The notes beneath the pieces are model-generated. The model was not told the DNA's origin and ran no database searches. It saw nothing but the letters and a program-made list of their open reading frames with translations. Source: Hyaloperonospora brassicae (Eukaryota > Oomycota > Peronosporomycetes > Peronosporales > Peronosporaceae). From it: a stretch of DNA of 27,430 nt. The stretch spans positions 1-27,430 of the forward strand of contig CANTFL010000959.1 of NCBI GenBank assembly GCA_947650285.1, given 5' to 3'. Both the position numbers and the translations under genes were made by a program. This document shows, in pieces, positions 9,828-21,087 of the stretch (its first letter is position 1; each line of letters starts with the position of its first letter).

Positions 9828-11564
9828 ATGGGTTACCATGGGAATGAGGAACAAAATGGAAGAGACGAGTATAACAGGAGAGTAGTCATCGAGGGAGATG
9901 AAGAAAAGTGTTTGTTACACGCGGGGCGTGTGAGTCATGTACAGGCCATGAAGGGGAAACACGCGCGAGCGGCGAGAGACGTTGCGGAAGTTGAGCAAAG
10001 AAAGGGCGATGGAGAAGAGCCAATTGATTGATTCAGGTCAGCTGCAACCGGCTATCTTCAGGACCCCGAAGAGGATCTCTACTCCTTAGGCAAACCTGAT
10101 CCTCTATCGGATTAATGAAGAAATGAAGAAGACCAAGTGGATCAAGCATTTTGACATTGAGCGGTCTACTCAAGCGAAATGGTCGGGCCTCAGCATCATG
10201 TTGAACATGACCTGCACCGTTCCGAGCATTGGAACACTCTTGGCTTACACTGTCTACCTCTTGCGCGCGCTGGTATACACTTGTAAGGCGTAGAAGGATA
10301 TCAAACTCGCGGAAGCAATTTTTAACCCACTGATGGTTGACGAGCAGACGAAGGAAGGGAGAGCCAAGATAAGGGACGAGTTTGGAATTGATGAGTTCCC
10401 AAGTGTCAACCTGGCGATGCAATATCTGTCCGGTGACGTCTCTTTGATGTAGTAGAATGCACCGATAACATCGCGTTATAAACCATTAGCAAGAGAAAGC
10501 GATACTCAAGAGTAGACGAATGCTCAAAGGGGTGATCAGGATGAAACGGAACCAGATAATATATTAAAGTGTAGAGATCGCCTTATGTGGAGGACTTCTA
10601 CATGAAGACGCCACGGCAATCTCATCCGATAAAAAAGAAGAATTTGCAAATAAGAGAAGGAGATGGACAAGGACCATACGACGACGATGATGATGATGAA
10701 GATTGAACTAGGCACTAACGCCAAAGTAATCGACGAATATCTTCAATCTTCGTTGATCTATGATGGATCCGAGAGTGAACGAGGACAATTACTAGATATA
10801 CGGACACATGCCTCGCCGGAGAAGATTGCCAACTTCGGGGGAAGAAGATACCAGTCCGACGCAGCTCTCGAGTGAATTACAACGTTTACTTGCGGGGTGA
10901 GTGGAATGCAAAAACCTCAGACCGACTGATGTGAGCCATTCTCGTTGAATCTGGGTCAAGCTGCCAATCGTTGGTACCGAAACTTGTCGAAAAAAACGCA
11001 GCGAACATGATAGTTGATCAGCAAGGAGGTTTTGGAGTACCACTGTTCACAGTACGATCAGTCGGCAAGGTCCAGATATTACTCGGTGAAGCGTCAGGAA
11101 TCTGAACATGTGTGCGACTTCCTCCTACTCTTGAATGGATACGCACGAGCAGCGCAGATTCAATACGAGAAGGGTGGAGCCAAGTCTGATGATCATGTGG
11201 AGCACTTGTTGCTTAATTGTGGAGACGATGACTTGATGAATTTCATCTATCCCTAACAACTACTGGATATACATCAAGTGGAGTGGATTATTAGTTATCG
11301 ACCGCTTAAAATAAAGTGCAAGAAACAACGGGACCTAATGAGCATCAGTCGACTGTCCGATTTCCACAGATACTAGTCCCGGATAAGTCGCTGCAGAGAC
11401 TGCAAAATGACAGTGCGCGTCAATCGGAGAGCCGAGGTGATAACAGGATCGATGACCACCAATTTAATCACCCGGTTAGACGTGATGATCAACGATTAGA
11501 TCATCGGGAGATACATGAAGAACGCCGACTCATGAGCAGGAATAGACGTCCTCGACGCAAATGA
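9828..11564 (+). pseudogene. Decayed LTR-retrotransposon gag (left)
   Basis: Gag forms the virus-like particle of the retroelement. Coding-like blocks in order: a Lys/Glu-rich N-terminal frame (9828-10,031); a helical stretch (about 10,070-10,440) with two stops; a GAC/GAT run at 10,680-10,703 that encodes an Asp/Glu-rich linker in one frame; a segment with FGGRRYQSDAAL (about 10,835-10,870); then the best-kept frame 11,014-11,256 with a Y-C-S-Q-Y-D-like start, SEHVCDFLLLLNGYAR, and LLLNCGDDDLM, as in retrotransposon gag domains; finally an Arg/Asp-rich basic tail to 11,564. I recognise the style as oomycete gag. Stops and frameshifts break it. No protease, RT or integrase follows. Confidence 0.72.
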
Positions 11565-11594
11565 TAAACAGGCGATACGAGTACGATAGTAGTG

Positions 11595-12320
11595 TGGTTG
11601 GGTCGATCTCACAAATCGTTTGTGTGAGGGTCGATCTTCTACTTCCCCAGACCAGCCGACCAACGGAGAGGGTACTCCGATCCGTGCCTTGTTGTATAGC
11701 CTTGTGCCCACCGTGTGTACCCGTCGGTTGGGATGGCTTGAGCTTTTTGTAATGGCCTTGGGAGATGTCGATCTCGCTGAGAGGTTGGATTGAGAGTTTG
11801 CTTTCTGTGCGGAAATATTTACACCACGAACTGGGGTTCTGCGATCTGGTCTTGAGTTGCGACGATCACTATGTGGAGAGGCCGCGATCTTGATCTTGAA
11901 TCACACCGATCTCGATTTGTCGTCGGGGCCGGGGTCTTTGCTGTGCGGAAATCTTCACTCAGAAAATAATAGTCTTGCGTCGATCTTGCCTTGGGATCGG
12001 TCCAATCTGGTCTTTGGATCGGACGATCTTGTCGAAAGCGCGCAGTGTAACCGATGAATCTTGCGCTTCGCCAAAATGAAACGGGCCGATCTGCCTTGTA
12101 GATCTCTTCGACCTTGCTCGGTCGTGTCTTGGACTCCTTGTCCAGATCTTTTAACCACTTGAGCCGTCTCGCGATCTTGTAGCCAAAATCCTTTTTCCTT
12201 TACCGTTGGTTGCTGCTACCCTAGCAGTTGAGTTAAGTGTGAGCACTCGATCGATCCGGACCAGATTGTCCGCGATCGCTCTTCTCGACCTTGGCCAACA
12301 TTCTAAGATCGGCCTTCAAT
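11595..12320. repeat. GATC-rich tract (left)
   Basis: By eye at least 20 GATC tetramers occur in about 725 bp, many inside gatcttg, gatctgg or gatcgg. About three would be expected by chance at even composition. The tract also holds a direct repeat of ggtcgatct (11,601 and 11,629) around a ctcacaaa...tttgtgtgag hairpin, and a repeated ctgtgcggaaat (about 11,807 and 11,940). No convincing gene is seen. It follows the gag fragment, where pol would be expected. Confidence 0.7.
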
Positions 12321-12623
12321 TCCCTAACAACAAGCGTGTCTTAAGCCGCCGGGGAGCCAAAGAATTCTTGCCTGAGGAAGAAGGGGGACGTGCGTCGTGA
12401 GCAGAAGGAGTAGAGTTCAAGTCTGTTTATTTACCAACCAAATCAATTGCCAACCTGTCTTTAAGCCTATTCCAAACCATAGGTCACTCTCCAAACCGAC
12501 ATCACCTTTGAGCTTGACTGTTACCTTGAACACGTGTCGAAATTTCATCACATGTACTCCAAAGATAGCGCCAATATCCCCGAAAATGTACCTAAACACC
12601 AAACCAGGACCAAATTCCAAACA

Positions 12624-12651
12624 CGGTACCAAATTCCTATTTTTGGTACCG
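12624..12651. repeat. Hairpin with ggtacc arms (left)
   Basis: cggtaccaaa and tttggtaccg form a 10-bp stem around an 8-nt loop. The mirror lies at 14,763-14,790. It lies within a stretch where caaattcc/ggtacc words recur. Confidence 0.75.
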
Positions 12652-13151
12652 GAGAGCACTAAATAGTACTATAATACCAAATGTGTTGAAATCCACTTTG
12701 CGACGTCAATTCAACCGGCTTCCACTGGCTCTTTTGGTCTGAACTTTTAAAACATCACTCATAGACCTTCAACAAGCATATTCATTATGACCGAATAGTT
12801 CCATCAACGATATGTCCATAATCTACCGAGAACACGGCCGATCTGGTGCCCAATCGAGATCGTTGGGTATCGACACGGTGCAATTCAACGGTAGATGTTC
12901 TTCTGTTCATTGTACGTGCTCCAATACCACCCTTCAGCGTTTATCGGGTACACAAGACTCTCCACATGTCTTGGAATAACTCCCTGGGATCCCGTGAATA
13001 TTCACACTTCCATATCGAGCTATAATCAACCCAAATTCAGTACTTCCATTGTGGGACCGGTACAGAGTGTCACCGATCCGCCATATGTTACACCTCCGTC
13101 GCAGGGTCATATCGCACTACCTGGTCCCAAAAGTACCTTTGGAAATCATGT

Positions 13152-13178
13152 TATATATATATATATATATATATATAT
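13152..13178. repeat. (AT)n microsatellite, 27 bp (left)
   Basis: Uninterrupted alternating T and A, 8 bp longer than the partner tract in the right arm. Confidence 0.95.
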
Positions 13179-13409
13179 GCGACTCGTCCCAGAATGGTCC
13201 ATTGCAATCATTCCTTTCTGCTCCCTGTCCCAAATCGTTCCATGTCCATCAATCTGGCGACAGTTGGATCGGATCGCTGATCTCCGTTGGAACCATCTTT
13301 TATCTCCTACCGAATCGCTATATCTCTCGGTGCCGTTTTCCGTCAGTAAGTAACGTCTTAGTGGGTGGTCCCCGATCCACGTTCCAAAATTCGATTAGTG
13401 ACTTTACCA

Positions 13410-14012
13410 CACTGACTGTTGCAACCCATCATTTCCCGACCCAGTCAAATTCGGCGAGCCTTCTAGTTTTAATGACAAGGCGAATATATGGGTTGGACTT
13501 CTGTAAGTGCAGTTGATCGATCAATCGATGACTTGACAACTTGTTGAGTCCTTCAAACTCCGTAAAAAGTTCACACCTGCCGACGTCGTGCATTTATTTG
13601 CAGAACTTATAACGGCGTCCAAAAAAATGAGCGTCGTGTCCTGCTGCACCACTCTATCCACAGGGATTCCACGGTCGGCGTTCTTTCGAGATCTCTTGTT
13701 GATGACGCCGGTTAGCCTGATCACCTTAATTGCATCGTCCAATATGGTCAGCTAGTACACCCTCCCGAATCGTATAGTTAGGACCAGATTGTACTGGCTC
13801 GCCGCGTTTCGTACGGAATGTCACCCTATTCACCTCTCTACCCACTTCCATATAATCGGTATCAGACCTACAATGGCACTTATCCGAGTAGTCGTAGTCG
13901 TTTCCTTCATCTTGCGACTATTACTGATCGGCTTGTTGTCTCAGTCTCGATCCTTCAACTGCATTCCGCAAATCGGCCGTTGTCACCGATGCGAGCGTGG
14001 TCCGGCGGCTAC
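13410..14012. other. Unique spacer between the palindrome arms
   Basis: About 600 bp has no inverted partner. Complementarity fades over a few bases at each side (left ...gtgacttt, right aaaagtcac...). A long single-copy loop argues against the simplest sequencing hairpin artefact, which would give arms meeting with almost no spacer. The spacer holds a short palindromic cluster near 13,514-13,530 (gatcgatcaatcgat) and a minus-strand open stretch described separately. Confidence 0.9.
13521..13742 (-). pseudogene. Unrecognised open stretch in the spacer, possible decayed coding sequence
   Basis: This minus-strand frame encodes about 73 residues of mixed composition, with charged and hydrophobic residues alternating and no low-complexity bias. 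Upstream on the same strand (to about 14,000) there are further coding-like pieces in other frames, broken by stops, including an acidic Asp/Tyr-rich stretch. I do not recognise a family. It may be a fragment of a retroelement polyprotein interrupted by the event that made the palindrome, or chance. No promoter or start context supports an intact gene. Confidence 0.2.
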
Positions 14013-15014
14013 TGGAAAAGTCACTAATTCAATTTTGGAACGTGGATCGGGGACCACCCACTAAGACGTCACTTACTGACGGAAAACGGCACCGAGAGAT
14101 ATAGCGATTCGGTAGGAGATAAAAGATGGTTCCAACGGAGATCAGCGATCCGATCCAACTGTCGCCAGATTGATGGACATGGAACGATTTGGGACAGGGA
14201 GCAGAAAGGAATGATTGCAATGGACCATTCTGGGACGAGTCGCAATATATATATATATATATACATGATTTCCAAAGGTACTTTTGGGACCAGGTAGTGC
14301 GATATGACCCTGCGACGGAGGTGTAACATATGGCGGATCGGTGACACTCTGTACCGGTCCCACAATGGAAGTACTGAATTTGGGTTGATTATAGCTCGAT
14401 ATGGAAGTGTGAATATTCACGGGATCCCAGGGAGTTATTCCAAGACATGTGGAGAGTCTCGTGTACCCGATAAACGCTGAAGGGTGGTATTGGAGCACGT
14501 ACAATGAACAGAAGAACATCTACTGCTGAATTGTACCGAGTCGATCCTCAACGATCTCGATTGGGCACCAGATCGGCCGTGTTCTCGGTAGATTATGGAC
14601 ATATCGTTGATGGAACTATTCGGTCATAATGAATATGCTTGTTGAAGGTCTATGAGTGATGTTTTAAAAGTTCAGACCAAAAGAGCCAGTGGAAGCCGGT
14701 TGAATTGACGTCGCAAAGTGGATTTCAACACATTTGGTATTATAGTACTATTTAGTGCTCTCCGGTACCAAAAATAGGAATTTGGTACCGTGTTTGGAAT
14801 TTGGTCCTGGTTTGGTGTTTAGGTACATTTTCGGGGATATTGGCGCTATCTTTGGAGTACATGTGATGAAATTTCGACACGTGTTCAAGGTAACAGTCAA
14901 GCTCAAAGGTGATGTCGGTTTGGAGAGTGACCTATGGTTTGGAATAGGCTTAAAGACAGGTTGGCAATTGATTTGGTTGGTAAATAAACAGACTTGAACT
15001 CTACTCCTTCTGCT
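14013..15014. other. Inner non-coding part of the arm (right)
   Basis: Mirror of 12,400-13,409. It is more diverged from its partner than the rest of the arm around 14,524-14,548, and has a shorter AT tract. Confidence 0.5.
14245..14263. repeat. (AT)n microsatellite, 19 bp (right)
   Basis: Partner of 13,152-13,178, shortened by 8 bp, as expected from slippage after the arms were formed. Confidence 0.95.
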
Positions 15015-15093
15015 CACGACGCACGTCCCCCTTCTTCCTCAGGCAAGAATTCTTTGGCTCCCCGGCGGCTTAAGACACGCTTGTTGTTAGGGA

Positions 15094-15819
15094 ATTGAAG
15101 GCCGATCTTAGAATGTTGGCCAAGGTCGAGAAGAGCGATCGCGGACAATCTGGTCCGGATCGATCGAGTGCTCACACTTAACTCAACTGCTAGGGTAGCA
15201 GCAACCAACGGTAAAGGAAAAAGGATTTTGGCTACAAGATCGCGAGACGGCTCAAGTGGTTAAAAGATCTGGACAAGGAGTCCAAGACACGACCGAGCAA
15301 GGTCGAAGAGATCTACAAGGCAGATCGGCCCGTTTCATTTTGGCGAAGCGCAAGATTCATCGGTTACACTGCGCGCTTTCGACAAGATCGTCCGATCCAA
15401 AGACCAGATTGGACCGATCCCAAGGCAAGATCGACGCAAGACTATTATTTTCTGAGTGAAGATTTCCGCACAGCAAAGACCCCGGCCCCGACGACAAATC
15501 GAGATCGGTGTGATTCAAGATCAAGATCGCGGCCTCTCCACATAGTGATCGTCGCAACTCAAGACCAGATCGCAGAACCCCAGTTCGTGGTGTAAATATT
15601 TCCGCACAGAAAGCAAACTCTCAATCCAACCTCTCAGCGAGATCGACATCTCCCAAGGCCATTACAAAAAGCTCAAGCCATCCCAACCGACGGGTACACA
15701 CGGTGGGCACAAGGCTATACAACAAGGCACGGATCGGAGTACCCTCTCCGTTGGTCGGCTGGTCTGGGGAAGTAGAAGATCGACCCTCACACAAACGATT
15801 TGTGAGATCGACCCAACCA
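15094..15819. repeat. GATC-rich tract (right)
   Basis: Mirror of the left tract; GATC is self-complementary, so density is the same on both strands. No coding signal is seen. Confidence 0.7.
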
Positions 15820-15849
15820 CACTACTATCGTACTCGTATCGCCTGTTTA

Positions 15850-17587
15850 TCATTTGCGTCGAGGACGTCTATTCCTGCTCATGAGTCGGCGTTCTTCATG
15901 TATCTCCCGATGATCTAATCGTTGATCATCACGTCTAACCGGGTGATTAAATTGGTGGTCATCGATCCTGTTATCACCTCGGCTCTCCGATTGACGCGCA
16001 CTGTCATTTTGCAGTCTCTGCAGCGACTTATCCGGGACTAGTATCTGTGGAAATCGGACAGTCGACTGATGCTCATTAGGTCCCGTTGTTTCTTGCACTT
16101 TATTTTAAGCGGTCGATAACTAATAATCCACTCCACTTGATGTATATCCAGTAGTTGTTAGGGATAGATGAAATTCATCAAGTCATCGTCTCCACAATTA
16201 AGCAACAAGTGCTCCACATGATCATCAGACTTGGCTCCACCCTTCTCGTATTGAATCTGCGCTGCTCGTGCGTATCCATTCAAGAGTAGGAGGAAGTCGC
16301 ACACATGTTCAGATTCCTGACGCTTCGCCGAGTAATATCTGGACCTTGCCGACTGATCGTACTGTGAACAGTGGTACTCCAAAACCTCCTTGCTGATCAA
16401 CTATCATGTTCGCTGCGTTTTTTTTCGACAAGTTTCGGTACCAACGATTGGCAGCTTGACCCAGATTCAACGAGAATGGCTCACATCAGTCGGTCTGAGG
16501 TTTTTGCATTCCACTCACCCCGCAAGTAAACGTTGTAATTCACTCGAGAGCTGCGTCGGACTGGTATCTTCTTCCCCCGAAGTTGGCAATCTTCTCCGGC
16601 GAGGCATGTGTCCGTATATCTAGTAATTGTCCTCGTTCACTCTCGGATCCATCATAGATCAACGAAGATTGAAGATATTCGTCGATTACTTTGGCGTTAG
16701 TGCCTAGTTCAATCTTCATCATCATCATCGTCGTCGTATGGTCCTTGTTCATCTCCTTCTCTTATTTGCAAATTCTTCTTTTTTATCGGATGAGATTGCC
16801 GTGGCGTCTTCATGTAGAAGTCCTCCACATAAGGCGATCTCTACACTTTAATATATTATCTAGTTCCGTTTCATCCTGATCACCCCTTTGAGCATTCGTC
16901 TACTCTTGAGTATCGCTTTCTCTTGCTAATGGTTTATAACGCGATGTTATCGGTGCATTCTACTACATCAAAGAGACGTCACCGGACAGATATTGCATCG
17001 CCAGGTTGACACTTGGGAACTCATCAATTCCAAACTCGTCCCTTATCTTAGCTCTCCCTTCCTTCGTCTGCTCGTCAACCATCAGTGGGTTAAAAATTGC
17101 TTCCGCGAGTTTGATATCCTTCTACGCCTTACAAGTGTATACCAGCGCGCGCAAGAGGTAGACAGTGTAAGCCAAGAGTGTTCCAATGCTCGGAACGGTG
17201 CAGGTCATGTTCAACATGATGCTGAGGCCCGACCATTTCGCTTGAGTAGACCGCTCAATGTCAAAATGCTTGATCCACTTGGTCTTCTTCATTTCTTCAT
17301 TAATCCGATAGAGGATCAGGTTTGCCTAAGGAGTAGAGATCCTCTTCGGGGTCCTGAAGATAGCCGGTTGCAGCTGACCTGAATCAATCAATTGGCTCTT
17401 CTCCATCGCCCTTTCTTTGCTCAACTTCCGCAACGTCTCTCGCCGCTCGCGCGTGTTTCCCCTTCATGGCCTGTACATGACTCACACGCCCCGCGTGTAA
17501 CAAACACTTTTCTTCATCTCCCTCGATGACTACTCTCCTGTTATACTCGTCTCTTCCATTTTGTTCCTCATTCCCATGGTAACCCAT
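15850..17587 (-). pseudogene. Decayed LTR-retrotransposon gag (right)
   Basis: Mirror of the left gag on the minus strand, with the best frame at 16,158-16,400 (one Val-to-Ala difference in the Y-Y-S-V/A-K block) and the Arg/Asp-rich tail at 15,850-16,098. One extra T in the T-run near 16,420 shifts the frame relative to the left copy. A Gly-to-Ser change occurs in the reverse-strand shadow near 17,050. Confidence 0.72.
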
Positions 17588-17776
17588 CGTCGTTTCCAGG
17601 TTCTCAATGCACTTCCACTTTCACCTCGATGTCGTTCGTTATCACCTGATTCGACACAGCGCGCGCAAATCTCTAATCAGTCCCTGAGATCCCGTCGCTC
17701 GCTAGTGTTGAATAGATGATCACATCGCTCGTAGTTGGCTGCTTGCTACCTTCTAAGCAATCCCACACCTATAAAT

Positions 17777-17793
17777 CCCGGGTCGTGGCACCA
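17777..17793 (-). promoter_or_regulatory. Retrotransposon primer-binding site (right)
   Basis: On the plus strand this reads as a tRNA 3' end terminating in CCA. It is the mirror of the left primer-binding site and unchanged from it. Confidence 0.65.
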
Positions 17794-17795
17794 TT

Positions 17796-18365
17796 TGATG
17801 TATAGTAGCTAGTCAAATATGTAACACAACAGTCTCAACGTACAAACACAACAATTACCGAGCTTAGTCGGCGCAATGGAATGGTACGTGAGGGTAATAC
17901 TTTTGCGGTTCGATCCTTTTGGGTTCAGTTGTGGCTCTCGCCTAGCCAATTCCTTTCAATCAATTCCTCCAGAAGTCTGCCTGATCTCAGCAGCTTCTAA
18001 ACCTCTCTCTTCCTGTGACTCCACACCAACGGGTGGAAGCCGGCGCTCACGCGTTTTGACAGGTCACCGGGCGCAGTGTCCGCCCGACTAGAAACTTTTC
18101 GGCGCGCTCGGCTGAGAGCCACCGTTTTGTCGCTAGACAATACTGTTAGCGGTGCCGTCTATTGGGCCAGTGGATTGTCACTTGACAAGACTCACAACGG
18201 TCCCTTAACTAGGTTTACCAGCTCGTCGACGACGAGAATCCTTATGTCGCTAGTAGCGAGCGCTGCCCAACCCTAGCCTTCCTAATCTCTTGGTGCTACC
18301 AGTAGAAACCTGTACAAGCTATGCCTCTCGAGGTTCGACGGCAGGCTTAATCTAGCCCACACTGG
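17796..18365 (-). mobile_element. Presumed LTR upstream of gag (right), start uncertain
   Basis: Mirror of the left presumed LTR. It has the same evidence and the same uncertainty about its outer edge. Confidence 0.35.
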
Positions 18366-18544
18366 GACTTTTTTTATGGCGTACGCGTGTCTCAGACTTG
18401 GAAAATTTTGCACAGTATTGTTATATCTTCTTTGCTATCGCTGAACCCTTGAGTGGTGACCTGTTCTTTGTCTCTTCCCGTATACGTAAACCCAATGTTA
18501 TGGATCTTAGTCGATCTTCTCGCACTCTTCACTACGCTCTATCA

Positions 18545-18719
18545 TCGCCGATCTTGAGTGCGACGACCTTGAGTTAAAGACCTCCGCGACGACCTCCAGT
18601 TAGACGACCTCGACTTTGACGACCCCCAATTCGATGGCCTCGACTTCGAAGACTTCGAGCTCGACGACCTCTTGTTCGACGACCTCTTGTTCGACGACCT
18701 CGACTTCAAAATACTCGAC
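18545..18719 (-). repeat. 15-bp-unit minisatellite (right)
   Basis: Mirror of 8711-8870 with one extra 15-bp unit: gacctcttgttcgac occurs twice in tandem here and once in the left arm. The minus strand stays open for 60 codons (18,542-18,724) as a Ser/Arg/Lys-rich five-residue repeat, which is a by-product of the unit length and not evidence for a gene. Confidence 0.85.
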
Positions 18720-18763
18720 ATCACCTACCACCGTTCCATCAGCGATTTAATTATATAGAATTT

Positions 18764-21087
18764 TTGCCACTAAATCCTTATATCACACACTATCAAGTGA
18801 GACTTTTAGTCCATGGAATGGCGGCTAGCTCGGTTCAAGCTGTTTTGACGTCAATTGTGTCTTGCGCGGTGCCATCCGTGACTCATGGATGGTCCCACTG
18901 CTCGGAGGCGTATGATTCCACTTTTTCCGTGACGACTTTCGACACGGTGTCATGTCCCGATCACCTCAGGATGGTAACGCACATCGCAACCTCCGACACG
19001 GAGATCTTCCTCCACAATTTCGGCACTTTAGACGCGTTCCGTGTTTCACCTGATCCTAGCCTCACCACTCGAGTTGCAAGTTATGCGGGCGTATGGGCTT
19101 CAATCGAGTAGAGCATCATCGCGAGTTTACAGGCGTGCCGATTTCTTCTCAGCATGTCGGTGGGTTGACCTTCAACCAGTTGGACGTTGCAGACCGCCTG
19201 CAGTATGCATCTGGATTGGCGAATACCCTGGCGGCGACTACGGCGAAGTTGAAGACGGATGAAGACAAGATTTGCCACCTCACAAAGACTTCGAAGGCGC
19301 CTCCTCGGTCAAAGCAATCGATGAATTACATTGAGACTTCACTTGCGAGCAAATCAGCTGCACGTGAAGGTGCTACTTGCATTAGTGGTTCACCCACGGA
19401 CGGTTGGTTTTATCCTGAGTAAAACAAGAAAAAAAGGAATATGCGTCCCACGGCGGATCCGTCGATTACAGTAGCGGGAACTACTGTGAAGCCTCTCCGA
19501 CTTCTGCAGTCTAGCAAAGGTAACGAATCGTGAAAGACACCTTTATCGAGTTCGGCGCCTTCCACCCCGAAAAGTTCAGGATCACGATCTACGAAGACAA
19601 AAAACAACCCCACTGAGTAAGGCAACTATTCAAACTAAAGGCAAATATTCCGCGATCCACTCCACGCCAACCCCTCGTCTTCTTTCAAGGCGAACAAACA
19701 GCGCAAGCAGGCGGTTCGTGAACTAGAAAACCTTCTATATGGTGATCGAAACGTCGCCGAGGAACCTACGCAAATCGACCCGGTGGCCTACTGTCATGTG
19801 ACCACCCAATCGTCGAAAGAGAGTGCGCTGAAGGGTGCTCGAGATCACGTTGCGGGCGCATAAAGGGAGGTCGAGTTACCAACGTCAACAGCCGCAGAGA
19901 AGACTGCGCAGGAGACGACAAGAAAGCCTACAACTTTGAATCTAATGCTCAGGCGCTTGAAGAAGCTGTTTGATAATGATGATACTAATGATGGAGAACC
20001 TAGCTCGCTCGACGAAGACAACGAGGGATTGAAGAAGATGTAGTACCAGTACCGTGCCGCGGGTGGCAGCAAAAAGAGCACAAGAGTATGCAAAGCAAGC
20101 AACGAACACACTGAAATCTTTGACACGTCGATTAGCAAAAACTACACTGATAAACAAGATAGTTAGCGAAGGCCGGTCCCTTATTCTTCGCCCCCGCCAC
20201 GAGAAATGCCGGCTGAGCTGACGCAAATGAACAGGGATCTGATTCAATCGATGATTGTACGCTTGATGGCTTCCTATATTCGCCGCGATCGTGGAATATT
20301 AAGAGCTGCATCCGCGCCACCTTCAGACTCGGGGCCGGCTCCGGAGTTGCCTCTTATCCTTCCCCGGAGGCCATACCGCTTCCGTGGCCTCAATATTCGC
20401 ACGGGCAGCACACTCAGGATCTCGATGTTACGATAATGTAGCACGATGACGTTATAGAACACAGTGTACTTGTATAATCTGGCCAAAGGGCAATAAGTGT
20501 GCCCACCTACGCCGCTGGTGTTGCTATTACAGCGAAGCTAGATAAGGTGATTTAAGAGGAGCTTCGGAAGTCGTTAGGGCGTTGCAACAGGCTTCGATAC
20601 AGGTGCTTCTGGGCCTCTAAAACATCCTCTTTACATACTGAAAGATGCGTGTGCACAGTTTGCGGTAGGATGTCCTATGGAATACTTCCGCACTTCCTAT
20701 AATTAAGATCTGACATCATGAGCTACGAGAGCGCGCGATATTACATACTCTACATTTGCTGCGGTGGCGGCTGCCGCGATGTCGGGGAGCACGAAACAGA
20801 TTTCAGCTAACACATCTCCCACATTCGGAACTGGGTACGCCAGCACAAAACCATGGCTTCACTGCCGACTACTATGACAGTTGGATTAAAAGGCAAACTG
20901 CGTGGTTGATTCTTGCGCGTTGGAACTGGCGGAGCTTGTCAGTGATCTGTCGTATCTAATTGCTTACCTCGCCTTGATTCCGGGCGACACTCTGCGCTCC
21001 TTTGGACATGATATTAACAGCGAATCTCAACTGGATGCGATCCGTCAACACATGACACATACCGATGCGAAATTTCGAGACCTGTGA
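18764..21087 (+). pseudogene. LINE ORF1 remnant (right)
   Basis: This is the mirror of the left ORF1 remnant. The clearest frame runs from about 19,650 to a TAG at 20,041 and is broken by a TAA at 19,861-19,863. It is rich in charged residues and ends in an acidic segment before a short Lys-Lys-Met tail. Other blocks lie at 18,764-19,111, 19,093-19,422 (overlapping in another frame, so probably a frameshift) and 20,902-21,087. The function is taken from position upstream of the endonuclease, not from a recognised motif. Confidence 0.5.

Larger units (their letters stand above)
1..13409 (+). repeat. Left arm of giant inverted repeat
   Basis: This arm is matched base for base by the reverse complement of the right arm, starting at the window edge (1 pairs with 27,430). 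Paired coordinates sum to 27,431 at the edge, 27,430 after a one-base A-run change near 568, 27,415 after the minisatellite, 27,414 after an A-run near 10,995 and 27,422 after the AT tract. Every length change therefore falls in a simple repeat. Single-base differences I checked include 75, 1838, 2289, 2419, 3079, 3268, 3577, 3894, 5780, 10,553 and 11,087. Matching stops around 13,405-13,409. The outer limit is unknown because the window ends inside the repeat. Confidence 0.98.
12400..13409. other. Inner non-coding part of the arm (left)
   Basis: About 1 kb carries no recognisable domain. Open frames such as 12,397-12,666 and 12,895-13,353 have biased, repetitive composition and no family resemblance. 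It contains the ggtacc hairpin at 12,624-12,651, an AT microsatellite at 13,152-13,178 and the mismatch cluster at 12,866-12,890. It may be the LTR or 3' region of an unidentified element. Confidence 0.5.

Noticed and set aside
10680..10703. Coding Met-repeat from the atg run in gag
   Set aside because: The run reads more sensibly in another frame as an Asp/Glu-rich linker, common in gag proteins; the Met frame is a shadow.
12374..12388. Polypurine tract marking the start of a 3' LTR
   Set aside because: A purine run is present, but the following sequence does not match the presumed 5' LTR (9050-9619), so no LTR can be placed there.
12397..12666. 89-residue open frame and its reverse-strand 80-residue frame
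   Set aside because: Composition is repetitive (Pro/Lys/Thr or Phe/Gly), both strands are open at once, and no domain is recognised. It is most likely non-coding repeat sequence.
12895..13516. Overlapping frames of 152 and 155 residues containing a run of Tyr-Ile
   Set aside because: The Tyr-Ile run is the AT microsatellite translated. Frames stay open by chance and the mirror copies differ in length because of the tract.
18542..18724. 60-residue Ser/Arg/Lys-rich frame, like an SR protein
   Set aside because: It is the minisatellite read in a frame divisible by its 15-bp unit; the left arm has the same with one unit fewer.
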